DNA of 64,000 nt, from the NCBI GenBank assembly GCA_019914945.1, contig CM034109.1:6076001-6140000 (forward strand), given 5' to 3'. Every line of letters begins with the position of its first letter. Within the stretch, counting starts at the first letter, position 1. This DNA is from Typha latifolia (Eukaryota; Streptophyta; Magnoliopsida; Poales; Typhaceae). Below are positions 32,390 to 54,400 of this stretch, in pieces. Position numbers and translations under genes: made by a program. The notes below the pieces were generated by a model. It ran no database searches, was not told where the DNA came from, and saw only the letters and a list, made by a program, of their open reading frames with translations.

Positions 32390-33040
32390 TTAGTTTATTA
32401 ATATTTACCTTTTTTATATCTAATTTTATATTTTTATAGTCAAAAATAATATTTATTAAATAAATTTTAATTCTATTTTAAATATTAAAACATTTAAATA
32501 GTCAAAAATAATAAATTTTATTTACATGGAAGATATTTTTTTAATAAACTTTGTAAACTTACATTATTAATAACATTAAAATATTTACTCTTTTGTATGT
32601 TTTATTTCAGATTAAAACATGAGATATTAATAATGCTATATTAATTTTTCCTAAATTTCTTATTTTATTATTTTTTAAAAGTTAATTAGGCTAATACATA
32701 GTTAAATAGTAATTTTATTATTTTATCTATGAGTTAATATTTAACTTGATAAAATTAGTTTATTAATATTATACTTTTGAATTTTGATGTTATTAGTATA
32801 TAAAAATTATTTTAATCTAAAATAATTTATAAATAATTATTATATCAATTAAATAATATACTATTAAGAATCTTATATTTTAATATTTATATTTAAGTAT
32901 GTAAAATTAAAATAATATTTAATAAAAAAAATTAAATGTGCTTACTTTTATGAAATATTAAATTATTGATATTTATACTATTTAAATTAAATTTTATTTA
33001 TTTAGTATAAAATAAAAAATATGATAAAAGAGGAGAGAGA
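32390..33040. other. Very AT-rich gene-free stretch
   Basis: Runs of A and T with almost no G/C, no open frame and no repeat unit I can define. It lies between the 111-bp array and the right flank of the putative foldback element. Confidence 0.7.
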
Positions 33041-33490
33041 GTAGAGATGAGTAATGAATTATAATAAGATATTGATAAGATGTTTCAGAGAGAGGTGAGG
33101 TAAATAATGAATTGTGATAAAATGTTTGAAAGAGATAAGAGATAAATTATAAATTATAATAATATATTTAAGTTGTTGTAGTCAAATTAAGGGTAAATTG
33201 ATAATTCAGTTAGTGTATAGTATATGATATAATTTTGATAAATAGTATTTATATTTGAGAATATGACTATCATGATGTTTAATTGTTATTTTAGAATAAG
33301 ATGTATTTTAAAATAGGGATTCTTTTTATTCCTAAAGTGAACGGGGGGCTAAGGTTTTATTCCTATATAAGTTTACAATTATAATAATTGTGAGTTAGGT
33401 TAATTATATCATCAATAAGACTTTCCACCACCTAATGAGATTGAATGATGCAATTTAATATGTTGAGTGGAAGTAAAGAATAGCACTCTA

Positions 33491-33772
33491 TCAAAAGATT
33501 GGGAATATTCTTGTCATGTAAAGAAAAGCCTTGCGAATCCCCCCATCGTTGGCAAAAGCAGCAGAACTAAAGTAGCAAAAACGGACCCTTGCAATAATTG
33601 GAGTGTAGTTAGCCAACTGGACTACAAAGCCTGCCCCACTTAGCTTGACTTGGTTCACTAAGCCATCCGTGTTCACCTTAATACAAACCAAGGGTGGTAG
33701 CTCCCAATAGATAAGTTGAGCAGGGGTGTTAGGTTTCGTGCATCTGACAAAGTAGTTCTCAATGTGTTTCAA
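33491..33772 (-). pseudogene. LINE RNase H-like domain fragment
   Basis: The minus-strand peptide contains WELPPLVCIKVNTDGLVNQ followed by GAGFVVQ. This is the conserved start of the RNase H-like (RVT_3) domain at the end of plant L1-type LINE ORF2 (WxxPPxGxxKxNxDG, then GxGxVxR). The catalytic Asp of NTDG is kept, but the rest is lost. It stands alone, without RT or poly(A). Confidence 0.75.
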
Positions 33773-33780
33773 AGTTAAAT

Positions 33781-34760
33781 TTAAGGATCAAGCCCAAACC
33801 TTTTCCAAGTCCTCCCTCTAATTATTATAGTTAATATTGCTGCAACACTTTCAAATTTGCAAGAGGAGCACAATAATCAGGGTCTACTGCTAGGCTCGGC
33901 CCGAAAGCCTAACCTATTACTCTTATCTATGGCCCAAGCCATAATACATGCCTATTCCCGTAATTTTTTTAAGTCCCACATTGTATATTTAGTAAACTAT
34001 ATATTAATATATAAGTATGTTCCCATGAAAGAGAACTAAAATATCTTCATGTAAGCCTATTAAACTCGGCCCAATAAGATAAAATATTTTTTATATTTAA
34101 CCCATTATGTTAGACCCACTCAACTAGAAGTGATCATGGGGCCGAGTTCATGCCAGGCTTAAGAATTTGCTCACAATCCAACCTATCAATTCCTCTAGTT
34201 AAGCCGAGTCGGGTTCGAGTTATACTAGATTATTATAGTCTGTTATCGCCACTAGCCTATGAAATATCAGGCTCAGGCGAGCGTAATGAGTTAGGTTTAA
34301 AGCATATTTGGTATCATATACCCTCGGAGATTATAAAGCATATTTTGATATCATATACCCTCGACCTCGGGCAAAGGGTCGCCACCTTCTCCCCCTTTTA
34401 ATTTCTCTCTCCCCTTCCTTCGTTTTCTCCACACATTCCCACCTACCAAGCCCTTCCGCACCCTCTGATAACTTACAAGATGGTGAAGCCCCCCATTATC
34501 AATAAGTTTTCCCCCTCGCTTTCCCCATCATCTTTTCTTTTTGGCATCTAGAGTAGTAGAAGGGTGCTTCAAGCACTTGTCGCCACCAGCATTAGAAAAG
34601 GCCGATTAGGCTAGCGACGGTGGTCAGTCTGTTGACCTGGGCAATCGGTGAGCTTGACGAAGCTGTGGGCCTCATATAGAGCCTCTTTTATTTCTCTGAC
34701 GAGGCTCGAAGGAGCACCGTGGTAGGTGCCCTCTCTTGCACCATTGGTCATGGTGCCTGG
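33781..34760. other. Intergenic DNA with short repeats
   Basis: No gene is seen. Motifs such as GGCTCGGCCCGAAAGCCTAA and GGGGCCGAGTTCATGCC resemble ends of small non-autonomous DNA elements but no pair could be fixed. At 34299-34368 a unit of about 35 bp (AAAGCATATTTKGTATCATATACCCTCG) is repeated twice. Confidence 0.5.
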
Positions 34761-35413
34761 GTATTCTCCAAAATTTATCTGAGGACGAGTTATCATCAAC
34801 TCTGAATTAGGGAAGAGGACGTGCAGAAGACAACATCTCGATCGCGGCGACATGGTCACTTCAAGTTCTTGGTGATGCCCTTCAGTTTAACCAATATGTC
34901 GACCATTTTCATGGATCTGATGAATAAGGGTTTTCAGCCTTTCTTGGATTCTTTTGTGGTGGTGTTTATTGATAACATATTGGTTTATTTTTCCGGTGAG
35001 TAGAAGCATGAGCAACATCTTTGATTGGTGTTGTAGACTTTGAGAGAAGAACATTTTTTTCTAAATTCTCAAAATGTGAGTTTTGGTCAAAGGAGGTGGT
35101 TTTACTAGGCCATGTTGTCTCAGGGTATGGCATTCGAGTGGATCAATCGAAGATTGCGATAGTGATGGAGTGGAAGCGGCCAACAATCTTGGAGTGGAAG
35201 CGGTTCTAGGTGTATTGTGATGCATCCATCTGTGGCTTGGGATGTGTGCTAATGTAAGATAGGAGGGTAGTGGCTTATACTTCGCAATAGTTAAAGGACT
35301 ATGATAAGAACTACCCTACTCATGACTTAGAGTTGATCGTTTTTGTTTTTGCCCTCAAAATTTGGCGACACCATCTCTATGGGGAGAAATGTGAAATCTA
35401 TTCACATCATAAG
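34760..35413 (+). pseudogene. Gypsy reverse transcriptase and RNase H fragment
   Basis: The plus strand encodes the end of RT: a SYHQL remnant near 34790, [13 protein letters not shown] (34856-34895), [16 protein letters not shown] and [15 protein letters not shown], then [22 protein letters not shown], then RNase H remnants [27 protein letters not shown] and [10 protein letters not shown]. The catalytic pair is changed from IDD to IDN. Stops occur at 35000 and 35210. The fragment ends at 35413, where a family A LTR start begins. Confidence 0.85.
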
Positions 35414-35640
35414 TGTAATAACCTAGATCTAAAAATTAAATAATAATAATAGTAGTAACAATAATAATAATAATAATATATAAATAAAATTAAAAATAAA
35501 AAAATTATTATGGGCATGACATGGCCGGCCACAGTGTGACCGATCTCGTGCCTATTCAATTGCATGCGGCATGGCGGTGCCGCGCACCCCTTAGTGCCAA
35601 TGCCGCAGCCAACCAGACTATGACTGGACTATAAATGATT
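35414..35640 (+). mobile_element. Family A LTR start fragment
   Basis: It begins TGTAATAACC like the family A LTR at 51446. It continues with an (AAT)n-rich stretch and GGGCATGACATGGCCGGCCA (35513), which matches the complement of 30085-30130. After about 35640 the match is lost. It has inserted into the gypsy RNase H fragment ending CACATCATAAG; the distal end and target duplication were not found. Confidence 0.7.
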
Positions 35641-38002
35641 TTGGTAGTTGACACTTAATATGTATCTCTAGATGACATGATAGTAGGTTTAGTTTAAAAG
35701 CTGCTAATTATGTGAATATGATTAGTTGGAAAGAATGATAATGAAATGAATTATATAGGGTGATGATAGTTGCCAAGTTGATAGCCTCTTGACATATATT
35801 GTATGACTGAAAATATATTTTGATTATTAGTTTAGTTTTGAGCATTGATTTAGAGGATAAGAATATTATAGCATGCTAATCGTGTGTTTTAAGTGATGAA
35901 TTTTAATTACAAAAATGCAGATTTATTTTTATTATGATTATTAAGTAATATTAATGGTGTTAGAGAATAATTTTGATGATATTTTAATAAATTGTTCAGA
36001 ATATATGGTGGACTTTGTATAGAGGATATGATAGACTATTAACTCGGGACTATTTAGAAAGTATGAAATTTAAGTGATTTAATTAAAAATGAGATATGTT
36101 GATTTTTTTATCATAGCTGTTAAATTGAGATATTATGTGATTTGACATGTTAGTTATTTTGAGGGTGCTAATTAGATAGATAACTTGATAGAGTTATTCA
36201 TAGAGCCTATAGATATGATCATTTATTATGACTGATAAATTATTTAAAAGTTTGATAAATGGCTTCATAAGACGGTAACGAAGGGAATACAAACGACTAT
36301 AATCTTCATATAAAGTGTATTGATAAATGTTTATTATATTGCTAGACGATAAATATATAGTGATGTATAGAAAGTGACTGTATTGACATTTATATAGTCT
36401 TTGACATACGTGTTAAATTATTACCAAAAGTTATTGAGTAAGCTTTTTGAATGATGAGATTGATTTTAATAATTGTAACGACTTACATGTTCACATTTGA
36501 GTTTTAAGATAAAGATATTTGATTAGAAAATGATGATTACAGGATTGATAATTCTATTATAGTTTGTGAAATTTCAATTTTTAATGAATTACAAAATTGA
36601 GAATGTGAGTTGATTTAAAATAAAAGAGAAGATATGTTACTGAGGTTGATAATTATTATTATTTTTGAGCGTCCTGTTATCCATATGAATAAATTGGTTT
36701 CAGCTATTTTATCGGCAGATCAGATCATAATAGTATGAATAATTCGGGAGATTAATCTTAATAGCTTATTAGTTGATGGATAGTATTTTTGTGGATTTAT
36801 CTAAATTATGTGTATGTATTTGTAAAGATTAGTATGATAGATTAATAAATACTTGGAACTGTATTAGTTACCTAATGTATGTTGATGTTATTGAGTATAT
36901 GTTAATAGCCATTGGATATGGATTGGTATTATGAATAGGGTGCTATATTAAAAGTTATTAAAAAGATCGTTGAATTATTTAGCAGAATCATGATTGGATT
37001 GGAACCATATGAATCAATGAATAGATAGTTTGGATACAAAAAAACAATTGATAGAAATAGCACTATAAATTTTTATCATGTATATTTCTTGAGGTAGTTT
37101 GAATTTAATCATTTAGATATTGCAAAATGAAAAGGCTGCATAAATATTGGTTGATGTTACAATATGATTAATATTGATAGGTTAGATTTGATGAGTTGTA
37201 TGTTATTTTGAAGAATGTATTATGAACATAAACCGTAATTCAGTAGTCTTATACAAATAGTTGTGATCTCTCGTACTGATTTGTTTAGTAAATTATATAA
37301 TAGCTTTAAGTATATAAGTAGTGTATCTTTGGATAAGAGAATTTCCACTAATAGAGATCAGTGAGAAATGCATTTAGGAAAAGAAATTAGATATAGTATT
37401 TTGATCATTTCGTGGTATAGTATATATTTATCGTTTTACCCTGTATTAGTGATAATATTGATGGATGATCATTTGAGTATTTTTAGGTATTAGAATATAC
37501 ATTTAGTAGATTAGAAATATTTTACTTAAATGGGTTGTATTATACTACCATAGGTGATTATGGCATTACGTTGTTGGAGCTGGTAAAAGACTGAGTAGAC
37601 TATCAACTACCACTCAGGATGAGCTAATGTTATAACTCCACACTAACCCCACACTCGGTGTGCAGGGTAATACCCTGCACTGTGCAGGTATGCGAGGCTG
37701 CTTTGGAGAAGAGAGAGAGAAGAGATAGCAACTGTAGCTAATATGACTACAATTATAATTAGTAATTATGTGTTGTCATCTTGGGTTATTAATAAATAAT
37801 TTTGAGAAAATTGTATGTAATAAGATGAGAGAAAATATTAAATTAGTATACTAGAATAAGATAAGATAATGGTATTTACTACATCATAATAAGAAGATTT
37901 ATTCTAAAATAAGCTTATTCCTATTTCACAAGTGAAAGGGGGTTTAATCCCCATGCGACGCTCACAAGAGGAAAATCCCACGTGGCGGATCGAGGTGTTA
38001 CA
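35641..38002. repeat. AT-rich unclassified repeat, LTR-like right border
   Basis: About 2 kb of AT-rich DNA holds no open frame of note. On the minus strand 38002 starts TGTAACACCTCGATCC followed by CACGTGGGATTTTCC, which looks like the first bases of another LTR. Near 37660-37680 is a perfect palindrome, GTGCAGGGTA-A-TACCCTGCAC. I cannot pair the borders, so the element class is open. Confidence 0.45.
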
Positions 38003-38625
38003 CCTTTGTGTGCTCATGAATTTTAAACAATAGATCATCGGCTTTCCTTTGAGCCCATTGCTACTCATTTCACACTTGTAGTTATGTCCCTTATAATCCA
38101 TATAAAGAGTTGAGCTGTACTTCAGTTATAGCAATACAAGATTCTTTGCAATTTGTTGAGGCAAGATTAGGTACCTGACAAATTGCTTAGATGTGGAATA
38201 TTTATGAGGCTGTTAGCTTATGTCTAGTTTGTGTTTACCTGACAAAAATAGTCTACTGTTGTCATGTTTGACTTCCCGTATATCCCTAGTATTAGGAACG
38301 GTGACTTGGAAAAAGATTTGTATTTCTGGTGGTAGATTAAAATTTGGTACCTAAATGTAGAAAATTATTTCTATGTAAAGCATGCCAAGCAGATGGCATC
38401 ACTACAAAGCAATCATATCATTACTTTATGAAGGCTCACAAATAATCTACTCTTTTGCTGTAGTTCTTCACAACATCCGAACCTCAGATAAACAAACATG
38501 GAGAATTGCCATATTATTGCTACAACTATTACAAAATTGCAGATGATTTCAGCTTATAAATACTAATGAAACATTAAGCCTCCTTGCTGAAATCATATGG
38601 TGGGGCACAGAAGAACCTAAGAATA
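38003..38625 (-). other. ELP3 downstream region
   Basis: This is the DNA just beyond the ELP3 stop codon and presumably contains its 3' UTR. No clear AATAAA signal is seen on the minus strand. A short open frame at 37904-38101 crosses the repeat border and has no recognised domain. Confidence 0.5.
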
Positions 38626-47574
<8,949 letters not shown>

Positions 47575-47619
47575 TCACCCAGCAAAATTAGCAAAGCCAA
47601 CCAATCTCCGAGTTAAGAG

Positions 47620-49430
47620 ATGGCGGAAGGTCATTCTCCACTGGCCCCTGCTAGGGGAGAGGATGTACTGCTTAAGAGGGCAGGGGGTTGTCCAAGTCAG
47701 TGGAATAGTCAAATAAAGAGCAAGGAAAGCGTGAGACACCACTACCTCACCAGAAGGCTAGGCTATCGTGGGCCTCGGTGATCTCAGGCAAACAGCAGGA
47801 ATAAATGGTGGATGGAAAAATTCATGAGGAGATCCTTAATAGGCTCAAGGACCAACTGGAAGACTGCGTGGTGGTGGATCCAGCTGTGTTGGCAAGGTGC
47901 CGGGCGAAATGGAAGCTATCCCTATTTGGTCGGATCCTAAGCAAGGCAATCCCCCTACCAACACTAAAAATGATACGATCTCCCCTTAGGCTAAGGTTCG
48001 ATCTCTTCTTATTCTCAGATCTAGACTAGATCTGGCACGGAACTTTGTAATAAGATCTCGAAATATGCCGCCATTAGATTGATGTGAAATTTTATATGTG
48101 GTAGCCCCAGAAAAGAGCTTTCCAAATAGGCGAATCGGATATGGGAATATCAAGATATCGTCCGATTAGTGGACAAACATTAGGGTGGTCTAATCAGGAT
48201 CCGTGGATGGAGGCACGAGATCCTAGATGGTGGTGATTGGTGGAGGACTAGCATTAATGGGGTGGCATCGGTGAAAAGTGGTGGTGGAAGGGTTATGATT
48301 GATGGAAGGGTTATGGCAAGTGTTGGATAGATTGGAAGAAGGGGGAGGAGATGGCCGCCCCTAAGGCTCTAGGGTGATTGGCCGGTCGAGGGAGGTTAGA
48401 AGCGGCATTCACCGGGGATTGAGAGAACGAGAGCGAAAAAGACGAAGGAGGCAAGGCAAAACTCAATTCTTCAATAATGACTCCCTGGTTGCCATCCACA
48501 TCCTTTAGAGGCTAACCAAACAATTCAAAATTAACCATAAACAATACATGTTCGCCGACCACGTTCGAACGCGCCCGATCACGTTCGAAGGCACCGAGTT
48601 TGCTCTTCTCTAGATTTGCGAACGCAATGCAGGCGTTCGAACGCACGATCGAACGCGCCTATTTTCCACTTCCCTGGATTTGCGAACACGATGCAAGCAT
48701 TCACAACGCGTTCAAACGCACAATGCACACTCTCACAACCACGTTAACAACCACGTTCACAACCGCGTTCACAACCGCATTCAAACTCACTCCACCCGCG
48801 TTCGAATGCGACTTACAAAAAACTTATTTTCTTAGAAATTAAACATTAAAATAAGAAACAAAGACACTCCTAAAATATATCCATGCTTGAGACGACATCG
48901 GTGAAGTCCGAATCGTATCAGAAAATGATGCTGACGAGACTATGGAACGAAATTGACGGCTTCTCAGTATCGGACATGGTAGAAGGATTCTATGTTTTTC
49001 AGTTTGAGAAAGAGGAGGATATGCTTCACATTCTCACCAATGGCCCGTGGACATTAGGGGGGAAAGTGCTCAATCTTATCAAATGAAGAGATGACTTCCA
49101 GCCATCACCGGAGGCCTTCACGGTAGCTCCGGTGTGGATCCAACTACCGAACTTGCCTAAAGAGTATTAGGAGATAGAATCATTGGTCCTGATTGTGGCA
49201 TTCTCTAGGAAGCCTCTATGAGTTGACGAGACTACTCTTGACCATACCTGCAGCAGATTTGCTAGGGTGTGTGTTGAGATTGATCTCAATAAGCCTCAAG
49301 CAGACGGTATGGCTGGGTTTAATAGCCAACAATCTGGAGCAAAGGGTAGTTTATGAAGATATGCCGGCATTTTGCTTCAAGTGTAGCAGGTTGGGGCACG
49401 TCATCTCACTATGCCTCGAATAGCAGGCAA
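47620..49430 (+). pseudogene. LINE ORF1 (DUF4283 and zinc knuckle), interrupted by a solo LTR
   Basis: The start is ATG at 47620 (MAEGHSPLAPARGEDVLLK). A frame change occurs by 47805, where EEILNRLKDQLEDCVVVDP and CRAKWKLSLFGRILSKAIP mark the first part of DUF4283. The domain breaks at PTLKM (47970) and resumes at 48921 with MMLTRLWNEIDGF, VSDMVEGFYVFQF and LTNGPWTLGGKVL. It ends with a CX2CX4HX4C zinc knuckle, CFKCSRLGHVISLC (49375-49416). Stops occur near 49084 and 49168. The protein would be the RNA-binding ORF1p of the LINE. Bases 49430-50660 continue as a low-similarity, stop-rich linker. Confidence 0.85.
47971..48920 (-). mobile_element. Solo LTR of family E inside LINE ORF1
   Basis: The ends are TGATACGAT and ATCGTATCA, 950 bp. 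The flanks AAAAA (47966-47970) and GAAAA (48921-48925) fit a 5-bp target duplication with one change. Removing the element plus one flank restores the DUF4283 reading PTLKM-MLTRLW. Bases 48545-48800 carry CGTTCGAACGC palindromes as in the LTR at 18503-19340. No coding region is present. Confidence 0.88.
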
Positions 49431-51445
49431 AAACGTACGAAGGTCATGATGGAGGATCTTGCAAAGGGAAGGCTAAAGAGAATAAACAACCGGAGCCGCC
49501 GCAGGAGGAAAGGCAGAGCATAAAGGGCCTATCCACCTATGGCCCATGGATGAAAGTACAAACAGAGGAATATGATGGGGAATAGCTGGCAGCGTAGATA
49601 GAATCCTAATCTGTACTGTGTGCATGAAGCTCAGGCAAAACCCCCTAACATGGTAAAGATAGGAAGGTCATGGAAAGCCAAGAATGGAAGCAGACAGACT
49701 AGGCAATATCGTCACACAAAGAGCAAACCAAGAGTAGCAACTGGGGCCAAGGGTCCGAGTGGAGACAATACGAGAAGGCAGAAACTTGCCATGAGCAAGG
49801 AGGGAAGCCAGAGGGCTGCCAACCATAGCATCAAGTAAGCCTCAGCTGTAGCAAAAAAAAAGGGAAGGAAGTGGTGCAGTTGGCTGGGGGAGAAGTCAAT
49901 ACCAAGGAGAAAGGAGAGGTGATGAAGGACCCTTATACCAAAATGGAGAAGAAGAGGTCAGACTCAAACCCCGAGATGAAGAGAAAGGACTTTATCCAAT
50001 TAACTCAGGAGGAACATGAAGTGACAGCAATCCAAAAGGAAGGAAGTGATGGCATGTTTATATGTGAGAGGGAGACTCGTATGGGGCCTGTCGACATCAC
50101 GAGTTGCTAAGCGTCTGGTGTTAAAGTGAACACGACAACGCGAACGATTGCGTCTAGCAACCAACTTACTGTTGTGGTGGAAGGCTTGGTTATTCACCTT
50201 GGAGTTGGGCGGGCTAAACAAAGCAGAACTGCTTTTGTTAAAACAATGAAACCACCTAAACCAAGTGAGAGTGGGACACAGATTAAGTGATTATTTTATT
50301 TCTAAAAAAGGATAATCAATCTTTTAACAAGAAGTTTCTCTCTGGAAGGAGCCTACCCAAAGGAGATTGTGCAGAATTACATTGCCTCGACAAGTACAAG
50401 CTCATTGCATGAGGGGAAGAAGAACCCATCGGGAGCTCACATGGAGGTTGTTAATCAGCTCAAGCAAAACATATGTCGTGGACGAGACAAGGAGGACATG
50501 GAAGAAATGGACCAAGACAACCACGATGAGCAGGCGCTTGTCATGTATGGAGATGTGGCGCAAGAAAATATGGTGGTGGAAAAGCCCTGGGAGGAGGGCC
50601 TATTAGTGACGAAAAGAGGACGAACTGAATGATGCAATGGTCACCACCTATCCTATATAATTTAATGATAAGTGCACTTATGTGGAACTGTAGGGGGCGC
50701 TCAAAAAAGACATCCTTGACAGGTGTAAGGACCTAAATAGAGAACATAAGCTTGATTTCATCATGTTGCTGGAATCACATTTAAGCTGGACTAAAGACAT
50801 GTAGGTGGCGAGAGCAATGGACAGGGCTTGGAACTTCTTTAGTGTTTCGATAGTGGGGGCCTCAAGAGGTATGGTCATCCTGTGGAAGAACTAAGTGGGC
50901 TGGATTGATGTTATGTCGGTATCTAGACAGGCGGCGCACCTTGTGGTCTCGCCAGGAGAAGGAACAACGTGAATACTCTCGATAGTTTATGCGAGTAATC
51001 ATCTCCATGAGCAAAGAAGATTTGGAGTGAGCTGCAAGACTTTTGCCTGCATGACATGCTTTGGATGGTGGCGGGGGATTTCAACACTTCTCTCTCGGTG
51101 GATGACAAGAAGATTGCTCTACTAGTGTCCTTGGATGTTAAGGCCAAATCCTTTAAAGCCATTGTAGAACAACTGGGGCTATGCGACTTGGGATTTCAAG
51201 GTCTATCATTCACTTGGTGCAACAACCGGCCTGAACCGGATAGGATATGGGTGAGGCTAAACAGGACGCTTGCGAACCCGACCTGGCTCAGCCTCTTCTA
51301 TAACTACTCAGTGGTGCACCTAGATCGTACGGCATCGAATCATGCCCCACTACTCATAAAAGGGATGGATGAAAGGCTCCATGGGGTGAAACCATTCAGG
51401 TTCGAATGACTCTGGATGGAGTAGATGGAGTACAAAGATTGTGGA

Positions 51446-54400
51446 TGTAATAACCAAAATAATAATAATAATAATAATAATAACTAATATAATAAATAAT
51501 AATAATGTATAAATAAAAAAGAGACAAAAAGAAAGAAATAAAAAAATAAAAAAATATATTAGTGTTGCATGGCACGAGCTCGTGCCATGTAACGTGGGCG
51601 CGTGTTGGGGGCGCCACGTGCGCCCACAACCGCCGGCCCGCCGCAGCAGCCGCCCTTCCCCCTCCTCCACCGCCTTCCCTCTCTCTCTCTTTATATATAT
51701 ATATATCTCACATATTCTCTCTCTCTCTCTCTCTCTTTTCTCACATATTTTCTTGCCAACGCCGGTTTACCGCCGCCATCACTGCCGTCGCCGCCGCAGC
51801 ACCACCCTCACTGCCTCTCTGTTTCTCCCTCTAAATCTCTCTCTCTCTCTCTCTTTCGATCTCTCTCTCTCTCTCGAGCTCTCTCTTTCTCTCCTTCCCT
51901 TGCCGACGCCGGCCTACCGCCGCCGCACCTTCTCTTTCTCTAACTCCCTCATTCTCTCTTTTACCCTCCTCTCTTTCTCTCTCTCTATCACCTCTCCCTT
52001 TCTCACCACCTTCTCTCTCTCTAACTCACTCATTTTCTCTCTACCCTCCTCACTTTCTCTTTCTCTTTCTCTAGCACTGCTCTCTTTCTCTCCTCACCGA
52101 CGGCTTCTCATTGTCGCCATCGTCGCCGCCGCACCACCTTCTCTTTCTCTCTTACCCTCCTCTCTCTCTCTCTCTTGAGCTCTCTCCCTTCTCTTATCAA
52201 CGCCAGCCGCCGCTGTCGCGGTCGCCGCCGCCACCGCCGCTGCCTAGGTGAGCCTATCTTCCTTCTCCTTCTCTTCTTCTTCTTCTTCTTCTTCTTTCTT
52301 CTTTCTTTCTTTCTCTTCTTCTTCCTCTCTTCTTCTTCTCCATTCTTGGCCCTCCTCCTCCTCTTGTTGTGTAGCAGACAGTGTTGGAAGAGGACTATTA
52401 TTATTATTTTTATATAATTACTTCCTAATGATAAGTAACATAGTCTATTTAGGTAATTAATTATTTTGATAATTTATAACTAATATAATTTTACTAAACA
52501 TTTTAGTATAATAATTTATTAATTACAATTATAAATATTGCCTATAAATTTATTTAGAGTTTTAGTTATTATTTATTAGTGAATATATGTAGTCTTATAT
52601 TTATATTTAACTTATATTATATATGTCTATTTTTAGTATATTACTATTGTCTAATAGTTTGTATAAAATAGAATACTAGAATTGCATATTATTTTTGTAT
52701 AATAGGATAATGATTATTTTATGCATAATCTAGGAATAGTTAAATAAGAGTAAGTATTACAAAATAACTAGTAATAATATTATTCTATAATTATATTTTT
52801 ATTAAATCATATATATAGTCGTCTTGGTTATTTATAAAAAGGAGATAAATTACTATATACTTATTTTCTATAATTATCAAATTAGGATTTTATTAAATAA
52901 ATATAAATAGCATATTAATATTGCCACAATTAAATTTATCCTATAAATCTAATCAATATTAAACCTAATAAAATATTATATTTTACTCGAACGAATTATA
53001 ATCAGATAAATAACTAACTTTATGTTACTTAAATACTTTCAGACTCTGAACCCCCTTATTTGAGACACCGAGGATCCCACCAGCATCGAGTGGCGGTTGA
53101 TTGATGGACCCGAGGGATATGTGTGTTGAGTCTTCTGATAAGATGTGAGTAATCTTATCACCTAAACGTCTTTCTCAAATTAGGTTATATTATATATTAT
53201 GTACATGCATATTCTGGCCTCCAGCATGATTATATGACTTTATCTAGAGATGATTACAATCGAGCATATTTTTATCATGCATAAAATTAGGCTGATCTTG
53301 GATATGAGTATGACGATGATAAATATAGATGATTAGAGATGATTATACTGTTATGACTTTCTGTCGTAGTGATTTTTAGTATGAGTGTGCATGTGATAGA
53401 CTGGCAGGAGTATGCATGAGTTAGATACATGGTTAGAGTCTATATTGCATCATTTTTCTCTTGATTCCTATTCCACCTAAATTCTTACTATGCATTGACT
53501 CGTTATCGTACTGGATATATGCATGTGATCTGATATTTAGATGGAAAGCATGACATATGATTGATAGGATAGTTGATAGAAAGCGTGAGGATACCCGAGT
53601 AGGCGCTAGGGTTAGGAGTGCCTGGAGTGATGATTATGATCGCTGATATGCAATATCTCGTGGCCCATGTCTGAGATCAGTTGAATCTGTGCGCACAGAC
53701 AATCGGACACATGCTGTTCGCTAGGACATATGTGGCAAGTTATCCTCACGAGATTTCTATCAACTATGTGGGTGCCCGGTTTGGATGGATATTGATACCC
53801 TAGCAGGTGGCGGGGTATGATTATATTTGAGATACTCTTGTTGGTGGCGGAGTATGCTCTGAGCCTTCGAACATGATGTTGAGACCGGGTACTGGGTGTT
53901 GATTGTGCACAGTGGTCTAGTATGATGATATTATACCGAGATGTCGGTGATGATTATGATGTTGAAAAATGCATATAATTTTATTATTATTTGGTTAACT
54001 GATTATCGAGTAATCAATATGCATCATATATGATTATATTTGATATCATAGCATGGTCATGGTCGACATGCATCATTTGTAATATTTGAGAGAGAGTTAT
54101 GAGGATAATGTGACATAGAGATTTATTTATACATTGTCGAGAATTATATATTTTATCAGTTATGACATGACATATTATCTATTTTTTATTTATGTATTAT
54201 TGAGGAACATTCATATACTCATTCATGACATGATGCTTTTTTTGATTCATATTATCCAGTACATGATTTACTCTATGTTTGACATCACTGATTCGGGGTA
54301 AGGTCTATTCACTGAGCCTTTTGCTCATGACTCTCTTTATTTTTTTCTAATCCCCCTCAGATACGTGGTATGTGATAACGACTTGAGATATCTTGAGAAG

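Larger units (their letters stand above)
31260..33380. mobile_element. AT-rich foldback-like element around a 111-bp tandem array
   Basis: The left flank (31260-31480) has GGAATAGGAATAGC, ATTATAGAATAAAGG and TACTATAATACTCTTCGATTTGA. The right flank (about 33030-33380), read on the other strand, has the similar order AGGAATAAAA, TTATTCTAAAATA and TACCCTTAATTTGACTAC, so the ends look like diverged inverted repeats. Between them lie the tandem array (31490-32385) and about 650 bp of very AT-rich DNA (32390-33040) without genes. Borders and class are uncertain. Confidence 0.45.

Noticed and set aside
51582..52178. 198-codon open frame
   Set aside because: A Ser/Leu run caused by CT repeats inside the family A solo LTR.
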